Assembly (NCBI GenBank): GCA_963755375.1
Contig: CAVWKG010000016.1
Coordinates: 2,666,001-2,730,000, forward strand
Direction of reading: 5' to 3'
Origin: Bog-473 sp963755375
Lineage (GTDB): Bacteria > Actinomycetota > Acidimicrobiia > Acidimicrobiales > RAAP-2
Length of the DNA: 64,000 bases
Shown in pieces: positions 35,465-43,669 of this stretch. A program made the position numbers and the translations under genes. Under the pieces are notes generated by a model, which worked only from the letters and a program-made list of their open reading frames with translations, did no database searches and was not told where the DNA came from. Each line of letters starts with the position of its first letter. Positions within the stretch are counted from its first letter, which is position 1.

Positions 35465-36904
35465 ATGAGGCCGGCGGATGCCATCGTCGTGGGCTCTGGC
35501 CCCAACGGGTTGGTGGCCGCGCTCGTCCTGGCCCGGGCCGGTCTGGCGGTCGACGTCTACGAAGCCGCCGACGAACCCGGTGGCGGCTGCCGCACAGCCG
35601 CGCTCACGCTGCCCGGCTTCCGCCACGACGTCTGCTCGGCGGTGCACCCGCTGCTGCTGGCGTCGCCGGCGTTCCGTGACATCGATCTGTCGGCCCACGG
35701 GGTCCGGCTGCTGACTCCGCCCGTCGCCTTCGCCCATCCCCTCGGCGGCGCCCGGGCCGTGTCCGTCGGGCCGGACGTGGCTGACGTGGCCCGTTCGCTG
35801 GGGACCGACGGCAGGGCCTACTCCCAGCTCGTGGCGCCTCTGGTCCGCGATCTGGACAAGGTCCTGCCTGCCTTCTTGGGCTCCATGCGCGATGTGCCTC
35901 CCTACCCGCTGGCGGCCGCCGCCTTCGCGCTGCGCGGGCTCTCGTCGGCCCAGCACCTGGCCCGGCGATTCCGCACGGACGGGGGGCGGGCGCTCGTCGC
36001 CGGCACTGCCGCCCACTCCATGTTGCCGCTCACGGCGCCTCTTTCCGGCGTCTTCCCCCGGCTTTTCACCGCGCTGGCGCACCGCTACGGCTGGCCCGTG
36101 GTGGAGAGCGGCAGTGCCGCCATCGTCGGCGCCCTGGTCGCCGAGCTCACCGCGGCGGGCGGACGGGTCGAGACCGGCCGTCTGGTGAAGCGGCTGGACG
36201 AGCTGCCCCCGGCCAGTGCGGTCGTCTTGGACGTCACCCCGCGCCAGCTCCTCGAGATGGCGGGTGACTCCATCCCATCGGGCTACGGGCGCGCACTGGC
36301 CCGCTACCGTTACGGGCCCGGGGTGTGCAAGGTGGACTGGGCCCTGGACGGGCCTGTTCCGTGGAGCGCCGAGCGCTGCCGGGAGGCCGTCACCGTGCAC
36401 GTCGGCGGGACCTTCGAGGAGATCGCCCAGAGCGAGGCGGACGTCAACGCCGGCCGGCACCCCGAACGTCCGTACTGCCTCGTCACCCAGCCGTGCGTCG
36501 TCGACCCCGGGCGGGCACCGGAGGGCCGACACACCCTATGGGCCTACTGCCACGTCCCTAACGGATCGACGCTGGACATGACGGAGCGGATCGAGGCCCA
36601 GATCGAACGGTTCGCCCCGGGGTTCCGCGATCTGATCCTCGGGCGCTCGACCTTCACGGCCGTGGCCACCGAGGAGCACAACCCGAGCTACGTCGGAGGC
36701 GACATCAATGCGGGCGCGGCCACGCTGCGCCAGATGCTCTTCCGCCCGACCGCGCGGTGGAATCCGTACCGCACGGTCATGAACGGCGTGTACCTGTGCT
36801 CCGCCGCCACGCCGCCGGGCGGCGGCGTGCATGGCATGTGCGGGCTGGGGGCTGCCCGTGCCGCGTTGCGGGACCTGGGCCACGACGGAGTGAACGCGGC
36901 GTGA
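35465..36904 (+). CDS. FAD-dependent phytoene-desaturase-like oxidoreductase
   Basis: 479 residues. The dinucleotide-binding motif is at the start: IVVGSGPNGLVAALVLARAG, then EAADEPGGGCRT. The closing VYLCSAATPPGGGVHGMCG is the usual C-terminal FAD contact of the carotenoid-desaturase-like family. The length is normal. The substrate is unknown; these proteins are common in actinobacteria outside carotenoid clusters. It follows the MBL gene by seven bases and precedes the permease by a few bases, so all four are probably one operon. Confidence 0.9.
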   Translation: MRPADAIVVGSGPNGLVAALVLARAGLAVDVYEAADEPGGGCRTAALTLPGFRHDVCSAVHPLLLASPAFRDIDLSAHGVRLLTPPVAFAHPLGGARAVSVGPDVADVARSLGTDGRAYSQLVAPLVRDLDKVLPAFLGSMRDVPPYPLAAAAFALRGLSSAQHLARRFRTDGGRALVAGTAAHSMLPLTAPLSGVFPRLFTALAHRYGWPVVESGSAAIVGALVAELTAAGGRVETGRLVKRLDELPPASAVVLDVTPRQLLEMAGDSIPSGYGRALARYRYGPGVCKVDWALDGPVPWSAERCREAVTVHVGGTFEEIAQSEADVNAGRHPERPYCLVTQPCVVDPGRAPEGRHTLWAYCHVPNGSTLDMTERIEAQIERFAPGFRDLILGRSTFTAVATEEHNPSYVGGDINAGAATLRQMLFRPTARWNPYRTVMNGVYLCSAATPPGGGVHGMCGLGAARAALRDLGHDGVNAA

Positions 36905-36905
36905 C

Positions 36906-39404
36906 GTGATGAGCCGCACGATGGCGTACGCCTGGTACCGGCTGCGATCGACCATGAGGTCGGAGCTCTCCTACTTCCTCTCCGTCATCCTCCTCGTCGG
37001 TGCGGTCGGGGGGCTGGCCCTGGGCGCCATCGAGGCGGCGCGGAGCACCGAATCCTCCTTCGCCGACTTCGTGGCGAGCTCGCACGTCCCGCAGCTCTTC
37101 CTCTTCGACGGCGTCATCAACCCGGAGATCGGCTTGGACTCGGCCTACAACCCGGCCCTGCTCCGAACGCTCTCCCACCTGCCCCACGTGGAGCGGGTGG
37201 AGAGCACCGTGGAACTCAACATGGGCCCGTTGACCGCCCGGGGACTGCCGTTGGCGAACTCCGCCATTGCCCCCACCGCCGAGGCGAGCGTCGGCGGACT
37301 CGACTTCAACGAGGATCCCCTCAGCATCTCGCAAGGGCGGATGGTCGATCCCCACAAGGCGGACGAGGTCGTCGTCGATGCTGCCAGCGCCAAGGCACTG
37401 GGCTACCACGTGGGCGAGGAGATCCCGGTCGGATGGGTGACCAACACGCAGACCTCGTCGGGCAATTTCAACCCGAACCAGCCGATCCCGGTTCATCAAC
37501 GGGCCCGAGTGAAGCTCGTCGGGATCGCCGGCGGGCAGGCGACCACGCTGTTCCAGGACCAGGACAACGCCAACGGCCAGGCGATCATGCTATTCACACC
37601 GGCTCTGACGAACAAGCTCCTCGCCTGCTGCAGCAACGACATGGTCAGTGCGCTGACGCTGCAAGGGGGCGACCGTCACCTCGGCGCCGTGGAGGCCGCG
37701 GTGAAGCGCGTCCTTCCCAAGGGCCTCCCGTTCGTCTATCAGGAGTCACAGAGCATCATCGCCACGGCCAACGCCACCCTGCGCCCGGAGACGATCGCAC
37801 TCAACGTCTTCGGGGGCATCACCGGGATCGCCGCCCTCCTCATCGCGGGGCAGGTGATCAGTCGCCGGGTCCGCCTGCGGGCACCCGACCTCGACATCGC
37901 CCGGGCTCTCGGGGCGGACCCCCCCATGTGCCTCTGGGACGGCCTGCTCGGCTCGCTCGGCGCCCTGCTGCTCGGTTCGTTGCTCGCCGGCGCCGTGGCC
38001 GTGGGCTTCTCGCCGCTCGGCCCCTTGGGACCCGTGCGGCCGTTCCTCAGCGTGGCACTCCGCCCGGACTGGGCGGTGATCGGGGTCGGCGTCGCGATCC
38101 TGGTGTTCGTCCTCGGCGGGGTGGCCGGGTTGGCATCGTTCCGCTCGCTGCCCGACCGCGCCCGAAACCGCCCGGGCCGGTTCACGTCCTCACGGGTCAC
38201 GACGGCGGCCACCCGGACCGGTCTCCCTCCTGCCGCGGTCACCGGAGTGCGCTTCGCGCTCGAGCCGGGCGTGGGACGGAGCGCCGTGCCGGTCCGGTCG
38301 GCCATTCTGGGAGCCATTCTGGCGGTCACCGTGGTCGTCGCCACGGTGACCTTCGGGTCGAGCCTCGACACGCTCGTGTCACACCCGGCCCTCTACGGCT
38401 GGAACTGGAACTACGACATCGACGGGGGCGGCGGCCTCGGCGACATCCCCGGCCAGGCGGCGGCCAAGCTGCTCGATGCGGATCCGCTGGTGCAATCCTG
38501 GACCGGCATCTACTACTCCACCCTCACCCTCGACGGGGTGAACGTGCCCGTCATGGGCGCCACACCCGGGGCCACAGTCGCTCCGCCCCTGTTGAGCGGT
38601 CACGGCCTGCAGGCGTCCAACCAGGTCGTGCTCGGCGCGTCGACGCTGCGCTCCCTCCACAAGCAGCTCGGGGAGACAGTGCAGGTACGCATTCACGGCA
38701 GCGAGCCGGTGACGCTGACGATCGTGGGAACCGCGACGCTCCCCCCGATCGGGGTCGTGGGCTCGTCCCACCTGGAGATGGGCACGGGAGCGGTGCTCTC
38801 CTACCGGATCATCCCGCCCGCGGCACGGGACCTCTTCGAGGTCACGCCGGGGCCGAACGCCATCCTCGTGCGCATGAAGGGCGGCAACAGCCCTGCCGCG
38901 CTGGCGTCGCTGCAGACCATCGGGCGCCGGGTGGACATCGCCATCAACGGCGGCTCGGTGTTCGGGGTGGTGCGCCCGGCCGAGATCCTGAGCTACGGAT
39001 CCCTCGGGACAACACCCCTACTTCTCGGTGCCGCCCTGGCCGTCGGCGCCGCCGCGGCGCTCGGCATCACGCTCGTCACGTCGGTGCGGCGCCGACGGCA
39101 CGACCTGGCCATCCTCAAGACGCTCGGCTTCACCAGGGGACAGCTCGCCGTCGCCGTCGCCGTCCAGGCCAGCGTCGCCGCCGCCATCGGGTGCGCCATC
39201 GGGATCCCCGCCGGCATTGCCCTGGGACGGGTGCTGTGGAACCTCTTCGCCGCCGAGATCAGCGCGGTGCCCGCGCCGACGGTGCCGGGCGGGACGGTCG
39301 TCGTGATCGGGGTCCTCGCCCTCGCGCTGGCCATCCTGGTGGCCATGATCCCCGGCCGTCTCGCGGCGCGCACGACCACGTCGCAGCTCCTGCGCGCCGA
39401 GTAG
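36906..39404 (+). CDS. FtsX/MacB-type ABC transporter permease
   Basis: An 832-residue double-FtsX permease. There is an N-terminal helix (SELSYFLSVILLVGAVGGLA), a large extracytoplasmic domain, three helices near residues 295-410, a second extracytoplasmic domain, then three C-terminal helices (from DLAILKTLGFTRGQLAVAVA). The gene starts with GTG-ATG at 36906/36909. It probably works with the ATPase at 31.4-32.1 kb to export or release a lipid or peptide. A decayed paralogue lies at 26.4-28.0 kb. Confidence 0.92.
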   Translation: MMSRTMAYAWYRLRSTMRSELSYFLSVILLVGAVGGLALGAIEAARSTESSFADFVASSHVPQLFLFDGVINPEIGLDSAYNPALLRTLSHLPHVERVESTVELNMGPLTARGLPLANSAIAPTAEASVGGLDFNEDPLSISQGRMVDPHKADEVVVDAASAKALGYHVGEEIPVGWVTNTQTSSGNFNPNQPIPVHQRARVKLVGIAGGQATTLFQDQDNANGQAIMLFTPALTNKLLACCSNDMVSALTLQGGDRHLGAVEAAVKRVLPKGLPFVYQESQSIIATANATLRPETIALNVFGGITGIAALLIAGQVISRRVRLRAPDLDIARALGADPPMCLWDGLLGSLGALLLGSLLAGAVAVGFSPLGPLGPVRPFLSVALRPDWAVIGVGVAILVFVLGGVAGLASFRSLPDRARNRPGRFTSSRVTTAATRTGLPPAAVTGVRFALEPGVGRSAVPVRSAILGAILAVTVVVATVTFGSSLDTLVSHPALYGWNWNYDIDGGGGLGDIPGQAAAKLLDADPLVQSWTGIYYSTLTLDGVNVPVMGATPGATVAPPLLSGHGLQASNQVVLGASTLRSLHKQLGETVQVRIHGSEPVTLTIVGTATLPPIGVVGSSHLEMGTGAVLSYRIIPPAARDLFEVTPGPNAILVRMKGGNSPAALASLQTIGRRVDIAINGGSVFGVVRPAEILSYGSLGTTPLLLGAALAVGAAAALGITLVTSVRRRRHDLAILKTLGFTRGQLAVAVAVQASVAAAIGCAIGIPAGIALGRVLWNLFAAEISAVPAPTVPGGTVVVIGVLALALAILVAMIPGRLAARTTTSQLLRAE

Positions 39405-39411
39405 CAGGCGC
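39394..39411. terminator. Short hairpin between convergent permease and LLM genes
   Basis: GCGCC and GGCGC, five-base arms around an eight-base loop that carries the permease stop codon; the LLM stop codon abuts the right arm. Confidence 0.35.
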
Positions 39412-40350
39412 TCAGCCAGCGAAGCGGTCCACGAGCAGCTCGCCCACCTGGCGCACGGTATCCGGCGTCCCGGTGGGCATGTTGAAGACGAAGTACTCGA
39501 CGCCCGCCGCCGCCAGCTCCTCCACGCGGACCACAAGCTCGTCGGGCGTGCCGACGTCCGAGGTGGTGGGCTCCTCCCCTGTCACTTGCCGCAGGAAGTC
39601 TTTCGTCGTCGCCGTCTCGTCCGCGCTCCCCGTGAGGACGAGGGTGCTGAGCCGGCTGACGGTGACCTCGGAGGGGTCGCGCCCCACGTCAGCGCAGTGC
39701 CCGCGCAGGACGTCGACCTTGTGAGCCACGGTAGCGGCGTCCCCGAAGATGTTCGTCATGTCGGCGTAGCGCGCCACGAGCCGCAGCGTCCGCTTCTCAC
39801 CGCCGCCCCCGACGAGGATTGCGGGGCCGCCCGGCTGCACCGGCGGCGGCACGTTGCGGGCCTCGTGGATCCGGTAGTAGGTGCCCGTGAACGACGGCTC
39901 CTCCTCGGTGAACATGGCCCGGCAGATCTGCAGCGCCTCCTCCAGGCGGTCCAGCCGTTCGGCCGCGGGCGGGAAGTCGAAACCGAGTCCCTCGTGCTCG
40001 ACGTCGTACCAGGCGGCGCCGATGCCGAGGATGGCCCGCCCCGCGCTGATGACGTCGAGCGTCGTCACGATCTTGGCGAGGTGCGACGGGTTGCGGTAGG
40101 TGACGCCGGTGACCATCGTGCCGAGCCGCACCCGCGACGTCCGCGCGGCCAGGGCACCCAGCAGGGTGTAGGAGTCGAGCATGGGCTGGCTCGGGCCTCC
40201 CATCGGGGGCAGTTGGTAGAAGTGGTCCATCACCCAGACCGAGTCGTAGCCCGTCTCCTCCGCGGCCCTCGCCATATCGACCACGCCGTCGAAGAGGGCG
40301 CCGGGCGTATCGCCGACGGTGAAGGTGGGGATCTGCAGTCCGAAGCGCAT
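39412..40350 (-). CDS. LLM-class F420-dependent oxidoreductase
   Basis: 312 residues of the luciferase-like monooxygenase family, most likely F420-dependent in this organism. Typical blocks: VWVMDHFYQLPPMGGPSQPM, RVRLGTMVTGVTYRNPSHLA, GRAILGIGAAWYDVEHEGLG and AILVGGGGEKRTLRLVARYA. The length is standard. The substrate is unknown. It converges on the permease end. A broken paralogue at 24.6-25.4 kb also lies beside a permease relative. Confidence 0.92.
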   Translation of the reverse strand: MRFGLQIPTFTVGDTPGALFDGVVDMARAAEETGYDSVWVMDHFYQLPPMGGPSQPMLDSYTLLGALAARTSRVRLGTMVTGVTYRNPSHLAKIVTTLDVISAGRAILGIGAAWYDVEHEGLGFDFPPAAERLDRLEEALQICRAMFTEEEPSFTGTYYRIHEARNVPPPVQPGGPAILVGGGGEKRTLRLVARYADMTNIFGDAATVAHKVDVLRGHCADVGRDPSEVTVSRLSTLVLTGSADETATTKDFLRQVTGEEPTTSDVGTPDELVVRVEELAAAGVEYFVFNMPTGTPDTVRQVGELLVDRFAG

Positions 40351-40389
40351 CAGCCGAACCTAGTGGGATGCCCGCTGCTGCGCCGGCCG

Positions 40390-41340
40390 TCACCAGCCCA
40401 CGTGGCGCCGGAGCCAGGCCAGCGCCACCGCCCCCTGGGCAGCCTGGAACGCGCGCAGCGTGGGCAGCCCGGGCGGAGGCGGCTGCAACGAGTGGCGCAC
40501 CAGGAAGCCGCTGAAGGCGGCGGCCAGGACGGCGACGACGTCGGGGTCGACGGCCGCCGCGGGTCCGTAGAGGGCGAGGAGCTCCTCGGGCTCGGGGCCG
40601 CCCTCCAAGAGCACCGACGGCGCCCAGGCAACCAGGTCGAGCACCGGTGCGCCGACACACGCGTGCGGCCAGTCCACGAACACGACGCCATTGGCCGTCA
40701 CGAGCAGGTTGTCGGAACGCACGTCGCAGTGGAGCAGGGTCGATCCGGCTGCCGCGTCCCGCCACCACGACTCGAGCTCGGCCAGACGGCCGAGGTTGTG
40801 CCCGCTCCATTCGTCGAGCCCGTCGGGAGGGCGGGCCATGGCGGCCAGCTCGGCCCAGCCGCCGAAGAGGTGGCGCAGCCTCTCGCCCGCCGGCTCGGCG
40901 CCCGCGACGGGGTTGGGCGTGAGGGCCCGGTGCAGGGCCCCGAGCCCACGCACCGCTGCCTGCAGCTCGCCCCGGTCCCACGGGTGTTCGGGCGGGCGGC
41001 CGTCGACGGCCACGAAGGCCAGCGCCACCCAGTCGCCGTCGTCGTAGACGTCGAGAAACCGCGGCAGCTGCGGTGCCGCCGGCAGCTTCGCCGAAATCAC
41101 CGCCTCCCGACGGTGAAAGCCCGGCGAGTCGGGATTGAGCTCGCTCCCGACCGCCTTCACGAAGATGGCACCCCGGGAGCAGTCCAGCACGGCGGTCGCT
41201 CCGGGCGAGAACCCGCCCGACACGTCGCGCGCGGTTTCCGGCGCGCCACCGCCGACCTCGGCCGCCCACGCCCGCACCGCCGCCGGCACCTCGGCCCAGG
41301 GCAGGTGGACGCCGGCCGCCGGGCCGGTGGTTGGCGTCAC
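40390..41340 (-). CDS. Aminoglycoside-phosphotransferase-fold kinase
   Basis: 316 residues. The catalytic motif is LLHCDVRSDNLLV (Brenner-type HxDxxxxN) and the metal-binding Asp lies in VVFVDWPHAC. This is the APH/choline-kinase fold; members phosphorylate small hydroxylated compounds or antibiotics. The start is a GTG whose first bases overlap the stop codon of the preceding DUF6295-like gene, so translation is coupled. The substrate is unknown. Confidence 0.88.
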   Translation of the reverse strand: MTPTTGPAAGVHLPWAEVPAAVRAWAAEVGGGAPETARDVSGGFSPGATAVLDCSRGAIFVKAVGSELNPDSPGFHRREAVISAKLPAAPQLPRFLDVYDDGDWVALAFVAVDGRPPEHPWDRGELQAAVRGLGALHRALTPNPVAGAEPAGERLRHLFGGWAELAAMARPPDGLDEWSGHNLGRLAELESWWRDAAAGSTLLHCDVRSDNLLVTANGVVFVDWPHACVGAPVLDLVAWAPSVLLEGGPEPEELLALYGPAAAVDPDVVAVLAAAFSGFLVRHSLQPPPPGLPTLRAFQAAQGAVALAWLRRHVGW

Positions 41341-41597
41341 GTCGCGGCGGCCCCGGCAGCGGCCAGCGCCTCGTTGATGCTCCGGACCAGTCGGCGCGCC
41401 GACTCCGCGCTGAGCTCCACGGCGACGCGGGCCTCGGGACCCCGGGCGGGGTCGACGAAATCGATGTTGAGCGTGTGGTCGAAGGGCGCGTGGTAGGGAT
41501 GGTCGAAGTACACGTTGGCCGTGGTGACCGGGACCCATCCCTGCGGCCCCTTGGCACTGCCGGCGACATTGGTGGCGACGGTGAGGTACGAGCACAT
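41337..41597 (-). CDS. DUF6295-like small protein
   Basis: 86 residues beginning MCSYLTVATNVAGSAKG, with VYFDHPYHAPFDHTLNIDFV in the middle and a helix SARRLVRSINEALAAAG at the end. This pattern matches the DUF6295 family of short actinobacterial proteins with no known activity. It lies between the dienelactone hydrolase (2-base gap) and the phosphotransferase (4-base overlap), forming a three-gene operon. Confidence 0.75.
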   Translation of the reverse strand: MCSYLTVATNVAGSAKGPQGWVPVTTANVYFDHPYHAPFDHTLNIDFVDPARGPEARVAVELSAESARRLVRSINEALAAAGAAAT

Positions 41598-41599
41598 GG

Positions 41600-42355
41600 T
41601 CAGACCCCCGCCAGGTAGCGGCCGTACCACTCGAAGATCCGCTGCCAGCCGTCGACCGCCGCCTCGGGCCGGTAGGCCGGCCGGTCCGCCGCGAAGAACG
41701 CGTGGCCGGCGCCGTCGTAACGGTGGAACTCGTAGGTCTTGCCCGCCGCCTTCAGCGCCTGCTCCAGCTCGTCCACCTGCTCGGGGCTGGGGAACTGGTC
41801 GTCGTTGCCGAAGAGGCCGAGCAGGGGGCACTGCAGCTGCGGTGTCCGGTCGACGAGCGGCGACACCTTCAGTGGGAAACCCTCGGGAACGGTCCCCGTG
41901 ACAAAGGCCCCGTAGCAGTCGACCGCCGCATCGACGGGCACGCTCACCGCGGTCAGGAAGGAGTGCCGGCCGCCCGAGCAGTAACCGATGACGCCGACCT
42001 TGCCGTTGGACGCCGGCAACCCCCGCAGGGACTTGACGGCCGCGTCGGCGTCGCCCACGAACTGGTCGTCGGGGATGCCGCCTGCCTCGCGCGCCGCCGC
42101 CGCGGCGTCGTCGGGGTCGACATGGAGCCCCTGCCGGGCGTAGAGGTTGGGGCAGATGGCGTTGTAGCCGTTGGCGGCGAAGCGCCGCGTGATCTCCTTG
42201 GTCCCCGAGTCCCAACCCGGGAGGTGGTGGATGACGAGGACCCCGGGGAAGGGCCCGTCGCCGGAGGGAAGGGCCTGGTAGGCGTTGATCTCGGCACCCT
42301 CGTAGCCGATGAACGTGACGTTCTTCGCGCTGAGGGCCTCTTCGGGTGCGGGCAC
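41600..42355 (-). CDS. Dienelactone hydrolase family protein
   Basis: 251 residues from a GTG with AAGGAG six bases upstream. The nucleophile is Cys in GVIGYCSGGRHS, Asp lies in LFGNDDQFPSPE and His in DGAGHAFFAADRP, the Cys-Asp-His triad of dienelactone hydrolases. The family opens lactone rings in aromatic breakdown, but many members act on other esters. It is the first gene of a three-gene reverse-strand operon. Confidence 0.92.
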   Translation of the reverse strand: MPAPEEALSAKNVTFIGYEGAEINAYQALPSGDGPFPGVLVIHHLPGWDSGTKEITRRFAANGYNAICPNLYARQGLHVDPDDAAAAAREAGGIPDDQFVGDADAAVKSLRGLPASNGKVGVIGYCSGGRHSFLTAVSVPVDAAVDCYGAFVTGTVPEGFPLKVSPLVDRTPQLQCPLLGLFGNDDQFPSPEQVDELEQALKAAGKTYEFHRYDGAGHAFFAADRPAYRPEAAVDGWQRIFEWYGRYLAGV

Positions 42356-42460
42356 AACGGTCTCCTTTTCTTCATCGCGTGGCGTGCATCGTGGTGCGGT
42401 GTGCGGTAACGCGCCACCCACTATGGCCTGCCGCCGAGGCCCATCGCCGCCGCAACCGGC

Positions 42461-43669
42461 ATGATGTGCGCCGTGCGCCGACTGTCGGTGGCCCTCGCCG
42501 GGCTCGTCTCGCTCGCCGCAGTCGTGAAGGTGGGCGTCCCCGACGCGGACGGCGCCGCGCCCACTGTGCACACGGTGGTCGCCGCCGGGGTGCTCGAGAA
42601 CCCCGGCGGGATCGCGCTCGATGCAGCCGGTGACCTCTTCGTTGCCGACACCGGCCACTGCCGGGTGCTCGTCGTGCCTACCCACAACGGGACCCTCGAC
42701 GGGCTGCACCTGCGAGCCGGACGCGCCGCCTCGTTCGCCGGGAGCACCTGCGGGGGCGGTGGCGCCCTCGGGCCTCCGACCGCCGTGGCCGTCGACGCGG
42801 CCGGTGACGTGTACATCGCCGAGGCCACGGCGCAGCGCGTCCAGGAGGTGCGGGCCGGGTCCCGCACCGCGGTGACCGTGGCCGGCACGGGCTCGGCCGG
42901 CTTCAACGGCAACGGGCAGGTCGCGACGGCGAGCGAGCTCGACCAGCCGACCGGGTTGGCCGTCGACGCGGCCGGTGACCTCTTCATTGCCGACACGGCA
43001 AACTGCAGGGTGCGCGTGCTCCCGGCGGAGTCCACCGCGCTGTTCGGGCAGGCCGTGACGGCCGGGCGCCTCTCCACGCTGGCGGGCACCGGCGTCTGCG
43101 GCAGCGCCGGGCAGGGCGGGCCGTTGCCGGCGGCCCAGCTGTGGAACCCGGTGGCCGTGACCGTCGACGGCGCGGGCGACCTCCTGGTGGCCGACAGCGG
43201 CGACCAGTCCGTGCTGCTGGCGCCGGTCCGGACCGGCGCCTTCTACGGCACGCCCATCGCCGTGGGCGCCATCGGCGTCGTCGTGGGCGGCGCGGGGAGC
43301 TACGGGCCCTATGCCCTCGACGGGCTGCCCGCCACGGGGCCGGCAGCCGAACTCGACGACCCCCGCGGCCTGGCCGTCGGCCCGACGGGCGCGCTCTTCG
43401 TCACCGACGGCTTCATGCACGCGATCCGGGTCGTCCCCCCGTCGACGGGGACGTTGCTCGGCCGACCCATGAAGGCAGGCGACCTCTACACGGCGGCCGG
43501 TGCGCTCCCCGTCACGACGTCCGCGGGGACCAACGACGGCACCCGCTGGGTGCTCACCACGATGGCCACTCCGTCCGGCGTCGCGGTGTCACCGGCGGGA
43601 GCTCTCTCCTACGCCGACGCCGGTCTCGGCACGGTGCGGGTGATCGGGACCGTGGCCGGCGCGCCGTGA
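42461..43669 (+). CDS. Secreted NHL-repeat beta-propeller protein
   Basis: 402 residues with a signal peptide (residues 1-31, ending DADGAAP) and about six NHL-type repeats, seen in blocks such as ENPGGIALDAAGDLFVADTG, DQPTGLAVDAAGDLFIADTA and VAVSPAGALSYADAGLG. Such propellers bind proteins or polysaccharide outside the cell. Its stop codon overlaps the start of the rhamnosidase gene, so the two are translated together and may act on the same glycan. Confidence 0.85.
   Translation: MMCAVRRLSVALAGLVSLAAVVKVGVPDADGAAPTVHTVVAAGVLENPGGIALDAAGDLFVADTGHCRVLVVPTHNGTLDGLHLRAGRAASFAGSTCGGGGALGPPTAVAVDAAGDVYIAEATAQRVQEVRAGSRTAVTVAGTGSAGFNGNGQVATASELDQPTGLAVDAAGDLFIADTANCRVRVLPAESTALFGQAVTAGRLSTLAGTGVCGSAGQGGPLPAAQLWNPVAVTVDGAGDLLVADSGDQSVLLAPVRTGAFYGTPIAVGAIGVVVGGAGSYGPYALDGLPATGPAAELDDPRGLAVGPTGALFVTDGFMHAIRVVPPSTGTLLGRPMKAGDLYTAAGALPVTTSAGTNDGTRWVLTTMATPSGVAVSPAGALSYADAGLGTVRVIGTVAGAP

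Noticed and set aside
37433..39724. 763-residue open frame over the permease gene
   Set aside because: Arg/His/Pro-rich, no motif, same strand but wrong frame of a well-supported permease.
39586..41496. 636-residue forward frame over the LLM and phosphotransferase genes
   Set aside because: Antisense to two genes with intact catalytic motifs; composition is typical of a shadow frame.
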